From Allacma fusca (taxonomy: Eukaryota > Arthropoda > Collembola > Symphypleona > Sminthuridae): a stretch of 64,000 nucleotides of DNA. Shown in pieces: positions 10,874 to 24,920 of the stretch (within the stretch, counting starts at the first letter, position 1; each line of letters opens with the position of its first letter). The notes under the pieces were generated by a model that saw nothing but the letters and a program-made list of their open reading frames with translations, was not told the DNA's origin and searched no databases. The DNA is taken from contig OX359246.1 in NCBI GenBank assembly GCA_947179485.1, positions 20,956,001 through 21,020,000 on the forward strand, read 5' to 3'. The position numbers and the translations under genes are program-made.

Positions 10874-13215
10874 GCTTACAATCAGCCTATGAGTTCTTTT
10901 CCTCTGGAACTTTTTTTCTACAGGCAGAAAAGTGATGCATACCAATATCCTTGTGCACCTTTTGCATTTTAAAACAAAACAATACACAGAAACTATAGAG
11001 TGCGGTTCAGAGAGGTAATTTTTATCGGTGTGGTATTATACATATGTATGTGTACACAGCCCATATACATAGCAGCCTATACCCCTCTTGAGAATGTCTG
11101 GTCAGAAGTAATAACACTCTCAATTCTGATAATTACGAATGGTAACTTTTATATTACATTAGAGATGAAAAATACTTAAACTATTAAAATGTTCTCTGGA
11201 ACATTCCCAACCACAGGGACATATTCAGAGTCACAGTTCACTCTGTCTCAAAAATTGTCGCCCTTGAATATTTCCTTTAATTTTGCAAACTTACTATTTC
11301 CCACTCTGTAAAAAAACAGTGGGTTTATAATCCTATTTACTATTCCTTACTATATATACAAAATGTAATATTTAAAAATTATCATCTTGTACCTTGTAAA
11401 TTTTTTGGTACAAATAATTACAGTGGACTGTAATACATAAAATCTGTGGAGGATTTTATTCCCTAATTGTGGGAGAGGGGAAGATTATAACGAGGAAGAA
11501 TCTTCCCTAAAAAAACATTACGATAACGGACGTAAGGTGTGGAAGTGTTCAGGTACATTTTTAATGCATACATACATAATTACAACTCAATTTTTCTCTG
11601 GCAATCAAAATCTATGGACTCAGGAACAACAACAGTTGGGCTTTTTTAGAGAGACGCTCCTTTAAGAAGAGAATTTTCAAAGGATGTTGTTCCTTTAATA
11701 GTGAAAACAAAATTTAGATGTAATTATGTCATTGTGTCAAAATGAATTTCGCACGAGCTGCGTTTATGGGTTATTTTTGTTAATTTTCCAATACATTACA
11801 ATATCCAAGTACTTATTTTAACTTACGCCCAAAAATCCATTGATTTTAAAATTAGGACTCAAACCTTGGGATATAATTATGACAGTGTGGGAGAAAACCG
11901 GTCATTGGGAATGATAGCGCCAGAGTAAGAAAAAAAAGAATGGGTTTAGATTCTATAATAAAATAATTTACGGGGTTAAATTCTAATGCATATTTTGGTC
12001 CCTACTAAAAATTCATGTCACAATCATAGACCTGCAAAAATAAGGCCTATTACAATATTTTAGCATTATTTCACAACCACAGGCGGAGCACACCGTCGGA
12101 TATTAAAAAAGCTCAATAAGAAAAACGTCCCGATATATCCACATCCCAATGGTTTAAAAAGCCAAAAATTCCCCGTAAACCCCATCCCCACTACTCCCTT
12201 TATTCAGCATATCTATATAATATTTCCTCACCTAATTAAATCTTTATTTTCCAAGTATCTAAATTTATTCCGTCGATGAGGAAAATTGTGGGGAAAAATC
12301 CATGGGGGATCCTTATGTCAAGCCTTCCCTCTCTCTCTCCCTGGCTCTATGTAACCTGTACATATCCCATAATTATAAAGTAGATGACACAAGCGTCATA
12401 TCCTAGGAGGAAGAGAAGCCTACAAAAATAATTGATTCGAGTATCTATCATTCTAATGTATATATCTATGTATTATTGTAAGGTGGGAATAGAGTCATAC
12501 ACCCCATAAAAAAAATACACATCTTATATATATATATATCCTATAGCAGACAAAAGCTCACAAATGATAAAAATAGACATTGGGAGAAACCTTTGATGTC
12601 GGACGTAAAATGAAATATATATTCAGGAGTTACTAGGGAATGGAATTACCCCATGACAAAAGGCACTGTCAGTCGTACGGAGAGATGAATAAAAAATACC
12701 CATTTTCAGGTAATACAGTCAATATCAAAAGGAATCACACAATATCAATCATGCGTCCTCAAATAATACACATGATTTGCAACCTAACCAAGTATCTACA
12801 ACTACTACAACTCCTACTCCTACACCCCACTCAGGCCTGGCTCAATCCCTCCCTTTTTTTACCATTTACATAAAATCATATCCAGGGTCCTACTGTATCC
12901 CTACAGAAAAAGACACAATACACTCCCAGGGATGTATCTAGAAATGTCCAAGATTTTTTTGAATTTCCAATCAGATATTATACCATACACACACAAGCCC
13001 ACATATACACAGACACACACATGTACATATGTACACAGACACAGGCACATATGTATACACACACGAGCATTTTTTTTAATGTGGTTCCCTTGAATTATGG
13101 AACGGATACTTTTCTTTATTTCTTGGCAATGTGGCTACGGAAAAATACCAAGATTTTTTTTACGGAGTCAATCCTAAGGATAAAAAAAAGTACAATGGAC
13201 CTTCGCCATTCTCAC

Positions 13216-13723
13216 CATCACATTGAAGGGGAGACCGGGATTGAGATTTCCTCTCGGATTTGATCAACTCCCTGGGATGAGTTCTTAAGGATGAGGAGGA
13301 GGAGGGCAGTCGATGGCCCTGACCATGTCCATGGTGGTGACGATCTGACTCGGGATGATGGTACGAATGGTTCCCATGGTGATGGGAGAGTGACCGACTT
13401 TGGGAGAGCTGACTATGTTGTTGTTGTTGTTGTTGGTGTTGTTGTTGCTGGTGATGTTGTTGTTGCTGGTGATGATGACCATTAGCAAGACCCCTCTCCT
13501 TCATCATCATCATGTTCAGGATCGTCTGCTGATTACTGTGCCCGTTGTTGTTATTATTGTTGTTGTTGTTGTTGTGATGACTGACGTTATTATTATTATG
13601 ATTGTTGCTCAACACTACTGGGGAGCCCCCCCTGGGGGAGATAGAGCTGGGACGAGAGCTGGTCATCTCCCGCTGCTGTTCCGCCCTTGAGCCACTCCGA
13701 CTCCCTTGTCCAGTGCTATTGGT
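13216..13723 (-). CDS. pdm3: pdm3/POU6F-like transcription factor, Asn/His/Gln-rich exon
   Basis: Internal exon of 508 bases (169 codons plus 1 base). The acceptor ttttatgtttccag precedes 13723 in phase 0; the donor GATG|gtgaga follows 13216 in phase 1. It starts TNSTGQGSRSGSRAEQQREM and continues with a Ser/Pro segment (SSRPSSISPRGGSP), then Asn and His runs, then a short motif TILNMMMMKERGLANGHHH. A mixed Gln/His tract, a His-rich Ser/Pro region and a basic tail ending SERKSQSRSPLQCD follow. The last base plus TC of the next exon make Val, joining to KPESLAAAASNL. Opposite-strand open frames here (Val/Leu-rich) are shadows. The region is likely disordered and part of the long N-terminus. 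No start codon fits, so upstream exons must exist to the right. Confidence 0.85.
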
Positions 13724-16017
13724 CTGGAAACATAACAACAAAAAATTTATTAAAATATATACTAAATGTTTTAAAAACAAATCCCTAACTCAGAATTGTC
13801 CTTCAGGATCAATCTCCACCCTGCTCGGCTCAATCTGTTACAAGATGCTGTTACCAAAAAGATGGACCCAACGAGATATAAATTACATAATCTCATAGTC
13901 AAATTTCCCCTTGACTCTTATTCTCTAAACGTACACAGATTACAGAACTACTGATGCTCATCATGCTAATAAAAGTGTACCCTAAAGATTAAAATTTCGA
14001 GGAAATATATCCCAAACCTTATCCGAGCCCAGCCCAAGTTCTCATTATCAATTCCAATTTTTAATGAGAAACCAAAATCATACAGGATTGTCCTTCCGGA
14101 AATCTTGAAGGACCCACACAGAGTCGGATGGATAATGTGTGAAGAAACACATCTCCCGATCAGCCCATTCATTATTTATGAACCATCCCCGCCATTCTCA
14201 CATATACTTCTAAATTTACATTCCAACTTTTAGAATTTTTCATGAAGTCAAAGTCATTCTTTTTCTATTATACAAATTAGAATTTGACGAGCCGGAGCTC
14301 CCGGCATATATTACAGAGTCAATAAATGTATAGGTACATTTTAAATCCTAGCATTAGAAATTCTCATATGATACAACAGTCCTGAGAGTCCTGATGCTTA
14401 ATCTCACTTAAAAATTTCCAGGAATAAATCACAGAGTACATTTTCTGTGTGTAAGTATCTACCTATACATAGGAACACATATATGTACATATGTTCCTTA
14501 TCCAATGATACTCCTGGATGTCACACACTATTTTTAAAAAAAATGCCTTCGGTAGTGACAGGCACAAAGACATCCGCTTGGAAATACAATTCAAATTTTA
14601 AGTAGATACACAAAAATGTATGTATTCCTTTAAAGGAGTATGTAAGAAAAATAAACTGGACGGGGGGAAAAAAATAAAAAAAATCCAAAACCCCTCCATA
14701 TGGGTAATTGCGGAAGGTTCCCAGTCTCGAGAGTAACAGGATTATCAGTCCGATCATGAATGAGGAGGAGAGGGAGTGGATGCAATCAAAAAATTATGAT
14801 AATCTCTCCCAATCCCCGACTCTCCATCGGACACAAAAGGAAAATGCAAACAGAACTGCATCTAGTTATAATTTAGTTAAATGCTAAAAGCGAACTCACT
14901 CGTCCCGAGACAGCTCTTCCCATTGACGCTCCTTCCCAAAAGCGTCCCATACTTTCAATAAAGCTCCCTTTTATCACTAATAAAAAATCCAACCTTCCAA
15001 AAATTCCCCTATAATAGTATCTACTTATAGAGAGGGAGGCAGAGAATCAGAGTATATATGCACCAGGAGCCAAACGTAATTTTAAGCAATGAATCCACCT
15101 CTCCTTCCACAATGCCCGGTCACAATGGAGGAGTAGGACCGAGAGGGAGGCTATTTTTGAGGGGAGAGAGAGAGAGAGAGAGAGAGAGCAAATGTGAATG
15201 TACCATGGACTTCCATAAGAGCCGGAAAGGACAGCAGAGATGAGGAGCTCAGAGTTCGGAGTCTCAATCACATATCTATCTATCGGGGACATAACAGAGC
15301 GGGAATGTCCACTCAACCGACTCTTATAGGATCATTATAATAAATAATGTCATTTACAATTCCAAATCAACTCCACAACTCCCCCCAGCAGTCCTCCAGG
15401 CCGCTCTATACAGTAGTAAAATAGTGAGCTTAAATTTAAATAATATTTCTACTTCCCAAGTCCGAGATTTGAGTCCGAGTCGGTCCTGTAAATAATTACC
15501 TATTACAGTACCATATGCACGTACATACAAATACACACAGACACATGCACAGGCACACTCCCTATATAGAAGCTATGCACCATTCACAATACTACTACAG
15601 TAATTGTGAAATTCCTTTCACAACATCAAATGCAATTTTTAAGCCCTCATTTACAATATCCCCACCCCTATACTTTTCCTTTTGCTCCTTGAACGTGCGA
15701 ATACATCCTGACGTTGGATTTATGTAGGGAATGAGCTTATTCTATTATAGTTTGAATATACAGAATTTATGTGTACATGGACCTTGGGAGGGAAGACTCA
15801 AGCCTAGACACACACACACACACATACTACTCACATCATTATAAATGCTACCCTCCTGAGCACCTAAGGATTAGTCCATTCACAGCTGATTAAGTTCCCA
15901 TTATGCAGTTCCCTCTCGTTGAGGACACAAATGGAACCACCCCTCCGAAAATTCCAAAGTGTTCCAGCTCCAGTCGTACTTCCAAGACAGAGTCCATGTG
16001 TGTCAGTGTACAATAGT

Positions 16018-16020
<3 letters not shown>

Positions 16021-16063
<43 letters not shown>
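16021..16063. repeat. (GA)n microsatellite
   Basis: 43 bases of uninterrupted GA. Confidence 0.95.
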
Positions 16064-16066
<3 letters not shown>

Positions 16067-18430
16067 CCAGAGAGACAGACTAAAACAATTGAGAATTCAA
16101 ATCCGATTTTGTCATCCCCTCATCCTCCCAACTACAAATACAACACACTTTATTGTGTATGTCCTGCTTCCCCATCCTCTTGATGTGAAACCTGATTTGC
16201 ATTTCCAGGGGAAATTTTCATAAAAGCCAGGGACATGGGAAAAATTAAAAGTGTCTTCAAATTTTTCAAAAAAGTTCCACACAAAAATTATTTTCCAAAT
16301 AGTAATAACAAACGCTCCTTTTAAATTTTTGGCAGGGCAAAAAATGAATGCATTTTAGAGAAGAATTTTTTAAAGGAAGGGAAATAATGTGGAGTGCTAA
16401 TATATTATGTAATTATACAAATGTGCTGGTATAGTTTAAATTCCTAGGGAAGGGAAACTCTGGAATAATTACTGCAAATGAATGGTTGGGAAAGTTTGGA
16501 TGGGAAAAATGAGGCTTTACATAATTCACGGATTGAGCCCGCACGTCCGAGAGAGTGGTGTGAATTGGAGGTAAAAGTCAGGGAGAGATAAAGGACAAGT
16601 TTATTAGGACTCGGACGTTAAATTTTCTCGGGCGAAACGTAAACTGAGAGTGTGGGGACGCCAGTGGAGTGGTAGATGTATTTATATGTAAATATGTATA
16701 TGTATGTAGATATATATGGTGGATTGAAAAGTAAACTTTTCTCGGGGAAATTTCTAGAATTATTTCAATGGTAAGTACTCATTCAGAGTCAGGTTTGGGA
16801 AATAACATGATCAACATTATGAGTGTCCCCTGGCATGTACGTATAATAACATGCTCGTCGTATAATATAAGTATACATACATATTTATATAGTTACATAT
16901 GCAAACTAAAACTCAGAAAATCTCCATCACAGTGGAGTCTTCATAGAAGGGACTCCCTCGTAGGAAATTCCATCTCAGTGTCAAAAATACTGTCGTCTCA
17001 GAGTGCCCCAATGGGGATTTTTCTCTTTGAGGCTTATTCCCCCATCCTTGAGCGACTCATATTTTAAGGGGGTTTCGAAGAGGATTTTGAAGGCTGTTTT
17101 TATACAGCCAGAGTGCACTGTACGCCTCTAAGTGCCCACACCACTGCAGCATAGAGTTACCTCAGCCCATTAATATAAAGTGCCAATATGAACCACTTGA
17201 TTCCCAACAGGACACTGGGAAAATCCGAGAGCTGAGAGAAAGAGAGTGAGAGAGAGAGAGAGGGATCGAGAGAAAAAGGGGAAAGGAGAGAGCAGAAAAT
17301 TATTTCCGCCAAAAATTGGCACACACAAGTCAAAACTGTAAAACTAATTACATAATGCTAATATGAAATGTATGAATTTGCCGAGTGTTTATACACATTT
17401 GTAAATATATGTATATTTGTGGGGGAATGCTCCCATAAAAGATCTCTCTTCTCCTGGTAAAAACTTTAGCAGGGAAACAGCCAGGCGGGGAAGTGATGCC
17501 AAGGTTTAAGCCATCTCCGCCTTTCATTTCATTCATGGTGAATTAAATGCTTTCACTTTCACCTGGCACCAGCTCATCACATTTCAGTCTCATCCAGTCT
17601 CCATTTCCTTATTACATGAGAATCCTCGACTCCACTAGGGCTACAGATACATATGTACATATCTACATATAGATAGATCCCGTCGGCGCCCTTATACAAA
17701 ACACTACAGAAAAAGCATCTCTATACTTCCCCATCCAGGACATACATATAGATATAACAATTTATGTACGTACTCTATCTCATTCCACAGTTCCACATAG
17801 AAATTTCAACAGGAGTAGAATCTATATAAGGAAAGGCCCACAAATTTAAATTCTGCATATGACTCTCAATCCTATTGATTCCCGGGTCTTTCTCCATCCA
17901 CTATGTAGGGATGGGAGAGGGCATCAAATTAAAATAGACACTATATGCAGGGTTAACAGACCCATATAGGCTGATTCCATCTCACATTATTATGTCTCCC
18001 TCTCTTTCCCTCTCTCCCTCTCTGCTAATGTGCTAATCATTAGAGAGAAATTAAAGATAGAGAAATTGTCTACTTTCTCTCTCTCACTCTCTCGCCCAAA
18101 CTCAGCCTTCCCTCATCCTCTCATTTTACAAAATGAACAACACTCCAGACTTTGTAAATCTCTTCAAGATATACCTTGAACATTGCCATTGACACTGGTT
18201 TATATAAATAGAGCTTTAATATACAATGAAATGACTTCAAGAGTGACGGAACTTATGTTCAAATTAATTTCGTTTAATAATCTCCCTTTGCCCCAAAAAC
18301 ATACTATCAGTTCCTTCCTTCACATTTTTATTCACACATTTCTGGAAATATGTAACTATCACAGGAGTCAAGGACCCTATACTTGAGAGGGCTGGTTTTA
18401 AGCTGAAGTCTACAGCAAGAGTGGGAGGGA

Positions 18431-18440
18431 CGGAGAGAGA

Positions 18441-18486
<46 letters not shown>
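18431..18486. repeat. (GA)n microsatellite
   Basis: GA tract of about 55 bases with one GGGA interruption. It produces spurious Arg-Glu and Leu-Ser open frames on the two strands. Confidence 0.95.
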
Positions 18487-18488
<2 letters not shown>

Positions 18489-19508
18489 CACCTGTAAATT
18501 CCTGGTTTACCTCCAAACATTTTTGTTTATTACTGGTGAAGACCAACTTCGAAGGTTTATTCTGTGGATGTCTCAAGTGTTGAGGGCTCATTATGATACC
18601 CGAGAAGTTAGCAAGGGAAATAATACAACTGTGACGAGTGACACTTGAGAGAGTCCCAGCTCCTATTTTTTCTCTGTATAAAAAGTAGATGAGAATTTTT
18701 TAAAAGACAAGCGTTTTGTGTTCATCTGATGAGATGCTTTACTAGTTCCAGGGCTGTAAAGCTGGATTTTAAATTAGGGCACACAATTTATATATCCCGA
18801 AATTGACACTATGTAATTACAAGATTGCCCCATGGATATCTCCGAAGCCTAATTGAAGTTATAGTGTGAATTTTGGGGTAAATACAGGAGAGCCAGAGCA
18901 TTGGTCCTCCCTACTCTTGACGAATCCTCATGTGTGACCAAGTGTGTGAGTGGAGGACGGTGAGCCGTGTGTGAAAGATAAAGAGGAAGCAAGGAAAAGC
19001 TCATACGAGGGAATTTCAGTGTACATAAGGTATATAGAGGACCAGGCTCCTCTGGAAAGCATTAATATTTCAAGATGGGGCTCATTTGCATATAAATGAA
19101 GTGGCACCCCCTAATCACAATCCAACTCCAGGGAAAGTCCCGGTAACACTCACATCTCCACCCAAATACATATAAATACAGACACCAGGCATGTAATTAT
19201 ACAGCTCATTCCGAAGCCCTGGAGGGTGTACATATATATGTATATATAAAGACATATGCATAATTACAGCACATGCTGGACCACGTATAATTACCTCCAC
19301 ATGGCCTGCTCAAATCTATACGTAGAATAGATACATACAACATATATATAAAAACACATGCAAAATCATTGTCCCCTATACTCAGCATTTATGTACATAC
19401 GGAAGAGAGAGAGAGAGAGCCTACACTAGGACTTTCTTCAACCCTACATTTATTATCCATAGTGTGACAATTGCACTCAAGCATATACTCAAGTAGGCAT
19501 CTGTACAG

Positions 19509-19589
19509 AAGATGGGACTGTATAAACATAGCAAGTGCCAGGAATTGTACAGACAGTGTCAAGCCTTAGGCTTCCGTAGAAAGCGAAAG
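19509..19589 (+). CDS. Candidate plus-strand exon (unrecognised)
   Basis: Exactly 27 codons between a plausible acceptor (ggcatctgtacag) and a good donor (AAAG|gtaact), phase 0 at both ends. It reads KMGLYKHSKCQELYRQCQAL then GFRRKRK, a basic, Cys/Gln-rich peptide that looks more protein-like than most open frames here. A second candidate with matching splice signals lies 0.9 kb downstream at 20521. No family is recognised. It could be an exon of an opposite-strand transcript nested in or beside the pdm3-like gene, or chance. Confidence 0.22.
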
Positions 19590-20520
19590 GTAACTCTGAG
19601 AAGACTCTTTCGCACTCTCTCCCTCTCTCCACACACACACACACACACAGTCACACAGTCACACTGTAATAATAATTACACGAAACACAGTTTAGAATTC
19701 AGACTAGGAAATATACGAGAATTTAATATAGCTCTCGCCCTTTGATACTCTTATTGATACTGTCAGTGGAACATTAGCAGGGAGTTTATCACCAAGTCGT
19801 CCTCTCCTTCAACCCCCACACACACACACAGTACAGTACTCTTGAGAGTGGAGGATTCCTTCTTGATAATAAAAAAAAACGTTCTAACTGCATTTCAATG
19901 GGAAAAAAAGAGAGAGAGCCAAAGAACCAGAGCCAGGTCGAGGAAAAATTACTTATACATGGAGAAAAAAAGGGGGATTTTAAAAAACCCTGCCGCATCC
20001 TAAGTAACTGGTAACTAATGAATAAGTTTTAATTCGAAACACCCCATTTGTTCATCTGAGTTTTTCCCTTATTACATGCTAAAACTATGCACACACAGAC
20101 AGAGACACACACACACCCCTTTTGAACCCTAATCCAAGGAAATCAAATAGCAACTTTCCCCTCTTTTTTTCACCTTTTTTTTCTCTTAAAAATTCTCAAA
20201 GTATTTTGTATCTACAGTACATGGACGTACATACTACATCTAATTTTACACTTTATAATTATACCTACACGTTCCGCAGACTCAGAAACCTTGAGCAGTT
20301 GACAGAATCGAAGTTGAATACTGTTGAGGCAGACTCTTAGTCTACTTATGTGAAGACAAAAGTTTTGCCTGGTGCTAAAACTTTTTTTCTCACCCTCCCT
20401 CAACTCCTTGTTCTCTCTCCTGGCTCTGGGAGTCATTCCTAGTGTTGACAATGACTCATTACAAGTTTACATTTTTCCCTTTCTTCCACTGTTTTCCTAA
20501 AGGCTTTCACCCAACCTCAG

Positions 20521-20572
20521 CCTAAGCCCCAGCCCCAGGGATCCGACTCTTAGGGCATGCTGCAATGCCGGG
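20521..20572 (+). CDS. Candidate plus-strand microexon (coding or untranslated)
   Basis: A 52-base, GC-richer segment preceded by a pyrimidine-rich acceptor region (ctttcacccaacctcag) and followed by an almost perfect donor (CCGGG|gtaagttg). If spliced in phase 0 to the candidate exon at 19509 it would add PKPQPQGSDS and then stop. One other frame stays open throughout. Both splice signals are among the better ones in the right-hand part of the window. Function unknown; it could be an untranslated exon. Confidence 0.22.
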
Positions 20573-21087
20573 GTAAGTTGAGACGTTCCGGGATGAGACA
20601 GACGGGGCGAAAAGATACGGATAATAATAATTCCTAAGGTTATTAAGACTATTCATATTACATGGACCCTGTACATACAGTAGAGGGAGGCAGGGGTCCT
20701 GTACAAATACTAATAAGTATTCAAGGGACCCATCCCAGGACATTAATTGGCCAGGTCGGACAGCCCGGCTTTAATTTTGTCCCTGGATGCGTATATACGT
20801 CTCTGTGTGTAGTCAAACGTCCTCAGTGAGTGAAATCAATTTGAGGAGAGGACCTCATTGAATTTTTCTATAGTAGATTTATGCACATATCTATATACAA
20901 TAGTATCCAAGGAATAGTAAAATGTACATACATAGCTTTTATGTTCCCTCGTGTTCCTTCCACTCATCTCCTTTGCATCACATTACTTGTCTATCTTCCG
21001 GCACGTGAGTTCCCTATTGAAGAGCTTGAGAGCTCACACGTTCCGAGGCTAGTGTGGTGGAAGGGAGGGAGTGGGGGAGTCCCTCTT

Positions 21088-21113
21088 TATATATATATAT
21101 ATATATATATATA
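21088..21113. repeat. (TA)n microsatellite
   Basis: About 26 bases of alternating TA. Confidence 0.9.
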
Positions 21114-24100
21114 GGCCGAAGGATTTTAAATATCTAGCTCCGGAGAGAGTTTAGAGGGAGTTGAGTCGAGCTTCGGAGATTATGTAATTCGTTTGAGAGA
21201 GAGAGAGAGAGACAGAGAAAAAAACCAGATACAAAGCACCCTCCTGGGCTCGATGTACAAATAATGGAACGTTTCGCACCGAATTCATCATTACAATCCC
21301 AACCACTTGACAAACAATTGGGAACGATTGGCCTCGCACTCCCTCGGACCCTCATGTACAGATACATCCAGTCCTTTCTCCTGCCTGCACTAAATACTCC
21401 ATAGAAATCTATATCAACTCCCTCCACTCAACTCACTCCCATTGTATATCCCTCCACCAGAGCCAACATGGGCTATTTACATTGTTACATACAAATACTT
21501 AAAATATCAACTTGATGCATACTCACACTGTGTACACATAATCTTAGGATCCCGGAGCCAGCTAAATAATAACACGCTACTTAATTCCCTGTCCTCAACT
21601 CCTCAATAGAGTCCAGTGGGTTCTATTTCCTTTGGATATATATATACACACACACACATACATACATATGTACACACATACTATACATTCCTACTCCGAC
21701 AATCCCACAATATATGGATATATTGACACCTCTGTAAATTTAGGCGTGTGCGTCATTTATGACCGGGTGTCAAATTTAGAGTCACCACTATTAGAGCTGA
21801 CACTTTATATCCCAGGGTCCGGGGTAAAAACATAACCATTATAATTCTAAATGAAGGTGGAAAACTCATACAAGGGGCTCCTATCCCAGGGATGAATGAT
21901 TATCCGAATTTTTCAATTAAGTCTGAGGCGCTCCTGAAAATAAATATATAGAAAATAGGAGAAACTGTACCAAAGTGTACACGCATATGAGTAGATACAT
22001 AATTACGTCTGTCTTTGAGTAAACTCCGCTAATGAAATCCTGATTGTGTGTGCACTCTCAAGACTTACATGTACGATATTTGGAGTATAAATCCCCTTTA
22101 AATATCTATAGATATAGTGTCCTGTAGTGTTATAGTCGGAAACCTCAGTGTATACAAGTAAGATAAGTAGATATCTACTAGTACTAGGAAAAAGCATGTT
22201 TGCTCAACACAGTCTTTAATTATTCCCCTATGCTGAATAGGAACATCAAAGCAATAGACATATCCCTATAGTGTACTCCAGCCCATCATATATGTATAGA
22301 CAAATACAGATAGTATGAGTCTCAATCATCAGAATTTAAATTCATTCAATTTTTATCACCAATAATTTATTATTCCTAGGGCGGGGAATGTAAGCCTGGG
22401 ACAATTGACACATAGCGTAAAAGATCCAGGAAGGCTATTAAACACAATAATTATTTATTCCTACTCATTACGTAGATATCTATATTTTAAAATATACCCG
22501 TAATTACGCTATCTATAAAGAAGTGCATGGAAGGACAGACTCCTATCTTGTTTACACTCCCAACATGCCCTTGTCTAATACTCCCTCCAGGCTAGGACTG
22601 CATCTGAGTCCACATCAGCTCTGTGTACACAAAGATGCAAGTGCTAAACTACCCGCCATTACATAGGAACATACTACGTGCCTATAATCCAAAGGGGAGT
22701 GGAAAAAGTTCTTTTAATGGTTATGTATCTATATGCATTAGCCCCAGAAAATTTTCATAGGGTCTCCGTCAAGGAAAACAAACATCCTTGGGACAAGGGC
22801 AATATCACTGGGTGAGTACACTATTGCATCAAAATATCAAATTTCAAGGGATTTTTGTATAGTCCCAGTAATAAGAAGATTCATGGAAGACTAAAATGGT
22901 TAGAGCGACCCCCTCAAATTTTATAAAATTCCAAGAAAAATAACTGTGCCGATAAAATACGGGCTGAGGGAAGAAAAGAGCGAAATTTTTTAATTAGTCC
23001 TGTGGTTCCTCCCTATTTACATTGTAAATGAGTGTGTGCTATAATAAAAAAAAATTCAAGGAGATTATGTCTCGGGAAAATAGACTCATATGTGTTATTT
23101 ACATTTGATGGGCAGATATTTGTGGATTTTCTCCGCATATTATTTTATGTAGGGCTGGTTAGGATCCCTGTAGTGGGGAACATGGGAAATATGTATGGGG
23201 CTATGGACAACCTGAGAGGGGAATAAGTGGTAACATCATAGAGAGTGGAATTAGGGAGGAACAAACAAATTGTGATCTAACGGTCCGCCTTGAGCGGAGT
23301 AGAGTCCTCGTCCTCGGCTTTCCCAAAATTTCCAACGGATAACTATATGGAACTATCCCAGATTTAAGTACTATTTTCAATAGAATATTACTCAGTGAGT
23401 CTTGTTTGGGAAACGAGGAGAGAGAGAGAGTGACGAATGCTCATAATTCTCCTCATTACCGATCCGGGGAACAACAAGCGCAGACAATCGGATCATCAGT
23501 GCTTTGTAGTTTGGCATACACGAGTGTCTAATCAGCATAACTTATCATTACGTGTATATGTATATGCCCTTGCTTTCATGCCTAGGCCGAAACTCAGCCC
23601 TATTCAAATATAAAGGACTGTACTTTCAGTGTATCTATCTATTTCCCTCTAGTAGTTTTAGAATTTCCATGGAAATCTCACTTAGCCCCAGATGGAATGT
23701 TCCGAGAGATGTACTTATTTGTACTATACATAGATAGATACAATTACGTCATATGCATAATAGTCCCGTAGTAATCTAGGAGCCATATCCCTTATATATT
23801 GAGCATATGCTATGCATTGAATATATCTCTATAAATTCAAACAATCCCACCAATTTTAGCACTCCGTCCCATTAATTCCTTTCCCTTTTCATACATTTAC
23901 TTTATTGGGCGCCTATACGAAAGGAAGAGCTGGGACTAGCAGATCAGCTTTAATCCTCAAACGGCTTAATTCCTTTTATTTAAATGTATATGAACAATGA
24001 CGTTCTAAAATTTCAGAAAACATTTCAGAAAACATTTCAAAAATATATCCCACCCCAAAGCTTCATACCTCACCCCACCCCCCCCCCCTCAGCATTCATA

Positions 24101-24849
24101 CACACCCTTGAATGTGTACACAACTCCAGGGAAGTACAATTGCAATTTCACATGAGTCCAATCTCCTCCTCAAAATATCATCTTCCGGGCAAAGAAAGAA
24201 TCTTCTGGACGAAGTTCGCAATTTCCAATGTTTTCAATTTCTCCCGCCATTTGCTCAAACCGAGCGGGAAAATATGCGTTTTTCAGCCTTGATTTCCGAA
24301 AATATTGACATAGACTCACGCATGGCACACAATCCCATGGGTTGGTTTATTATGAGAAAAAATTTCGGAAACCTCCTGTATATGTACATATATGGGATAA
24401 TGGGGAAATTGAGCCTCAAATGAGGAGGATGAGGAGGCGGGGGAGCTCCAGGGCACAGAGAAATAAAATTCCTCGTTACAGATGTAAACGCACTATTTTA
24501 AAATAATTACGTGACTCTCTCACAACTGTGTCTGGATACTTTTAGACCAGGAACCTGTGAGCCTGGTCCCCCCTTCCTGGTCCTGCCATAGATTGGGAAA
24601 TTGATTATATTATAATGCAGTCGAATGTTAAATTCAAAGGAGAAGGAACGGGTGGACTCATCATCGTATTTGATCCCCATGCAAATATGATGAGTCGTCT
24701 GTTTTAACTCTCAATACAATGAGCACAAGGGTAGGGACAGGTCCGTTTCAAATACATACTAAAATCTAAGGCTTCCTTTAAAGTGTACTATTTATGCACG
24801 TACATGGAACTGGGTCCAAGAAAAATATTACATTTGCTCTCCCACTCAT

Positions 24850-24860
<11 letters not shown>

Positions 24861-24919
<59 letters not shown>
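24861..24919. repeat. (GA)n microsatellite, long
   Basis: 59 bases of uninterrupted GA directly after a short (CA)n run. This is the longest pure GA tract in the window. Confidence 0.97.

Positions 24920-24920
<1 letters not shown>

Larger units (their letters stand above)
5738..13215 (-). other. Large intron of the pdm3-like gene
   Basis: Phase-1 intron of about 7.5 kb, with donor GATG|gtgaga and acceptor gatttccag. It holds CT/GA microsatellites (6544-6573, 7637-7679, 9032-9069, 10841-10873), poly-G runs near 7424-7434 and 9357-9366, a tRNA-like fragment near 6152-6225, CA-rich sequence near 12985-13065, and a weak plus-strand candidate exon ending at 8874. Otherwise I see AT-rich unique sequence without recognisable genes. 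Long introns in neuronal transcription factors often carry enhancers, but none can be identified from sequence alone. Confidence 0.8.
13724..19508. other. Non-coding stretch: upstream intron or flank
   Basis: No supported gene. It holds GA tracts (15164-15189, 16021-16063, 17239-17264, 18431-18486), a short CA run near 15811-15824 and AT-rich unique DNA. It probably belongs to an upstream intron of the pdm3-like gene because the exon ending at 13723 requires a 5' partner. Short open frames here either overlap GA/CT tracts or lack splice support. Confidence 0.6.

Noticed and set aside
13285-13690. Plus-strand Val/Leu-rich frames and a second minus-strand Asn-rich frame
   Set aside because: Shadows of the Asn/His/Gln-rich exon.
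16753-16769. Perfect donor CAATG|gtaagtact near 16769
   Set aside because: The only nearby acceptor would give a 13-base exon; too weak to call.
18264-18648. Leu-Ser and Arg-Glu repeat proteins on the two strands (also at 24783, 25249, 28014, 31312, 62781)
   Set aside because: Translations of CT/GA microsatellites.
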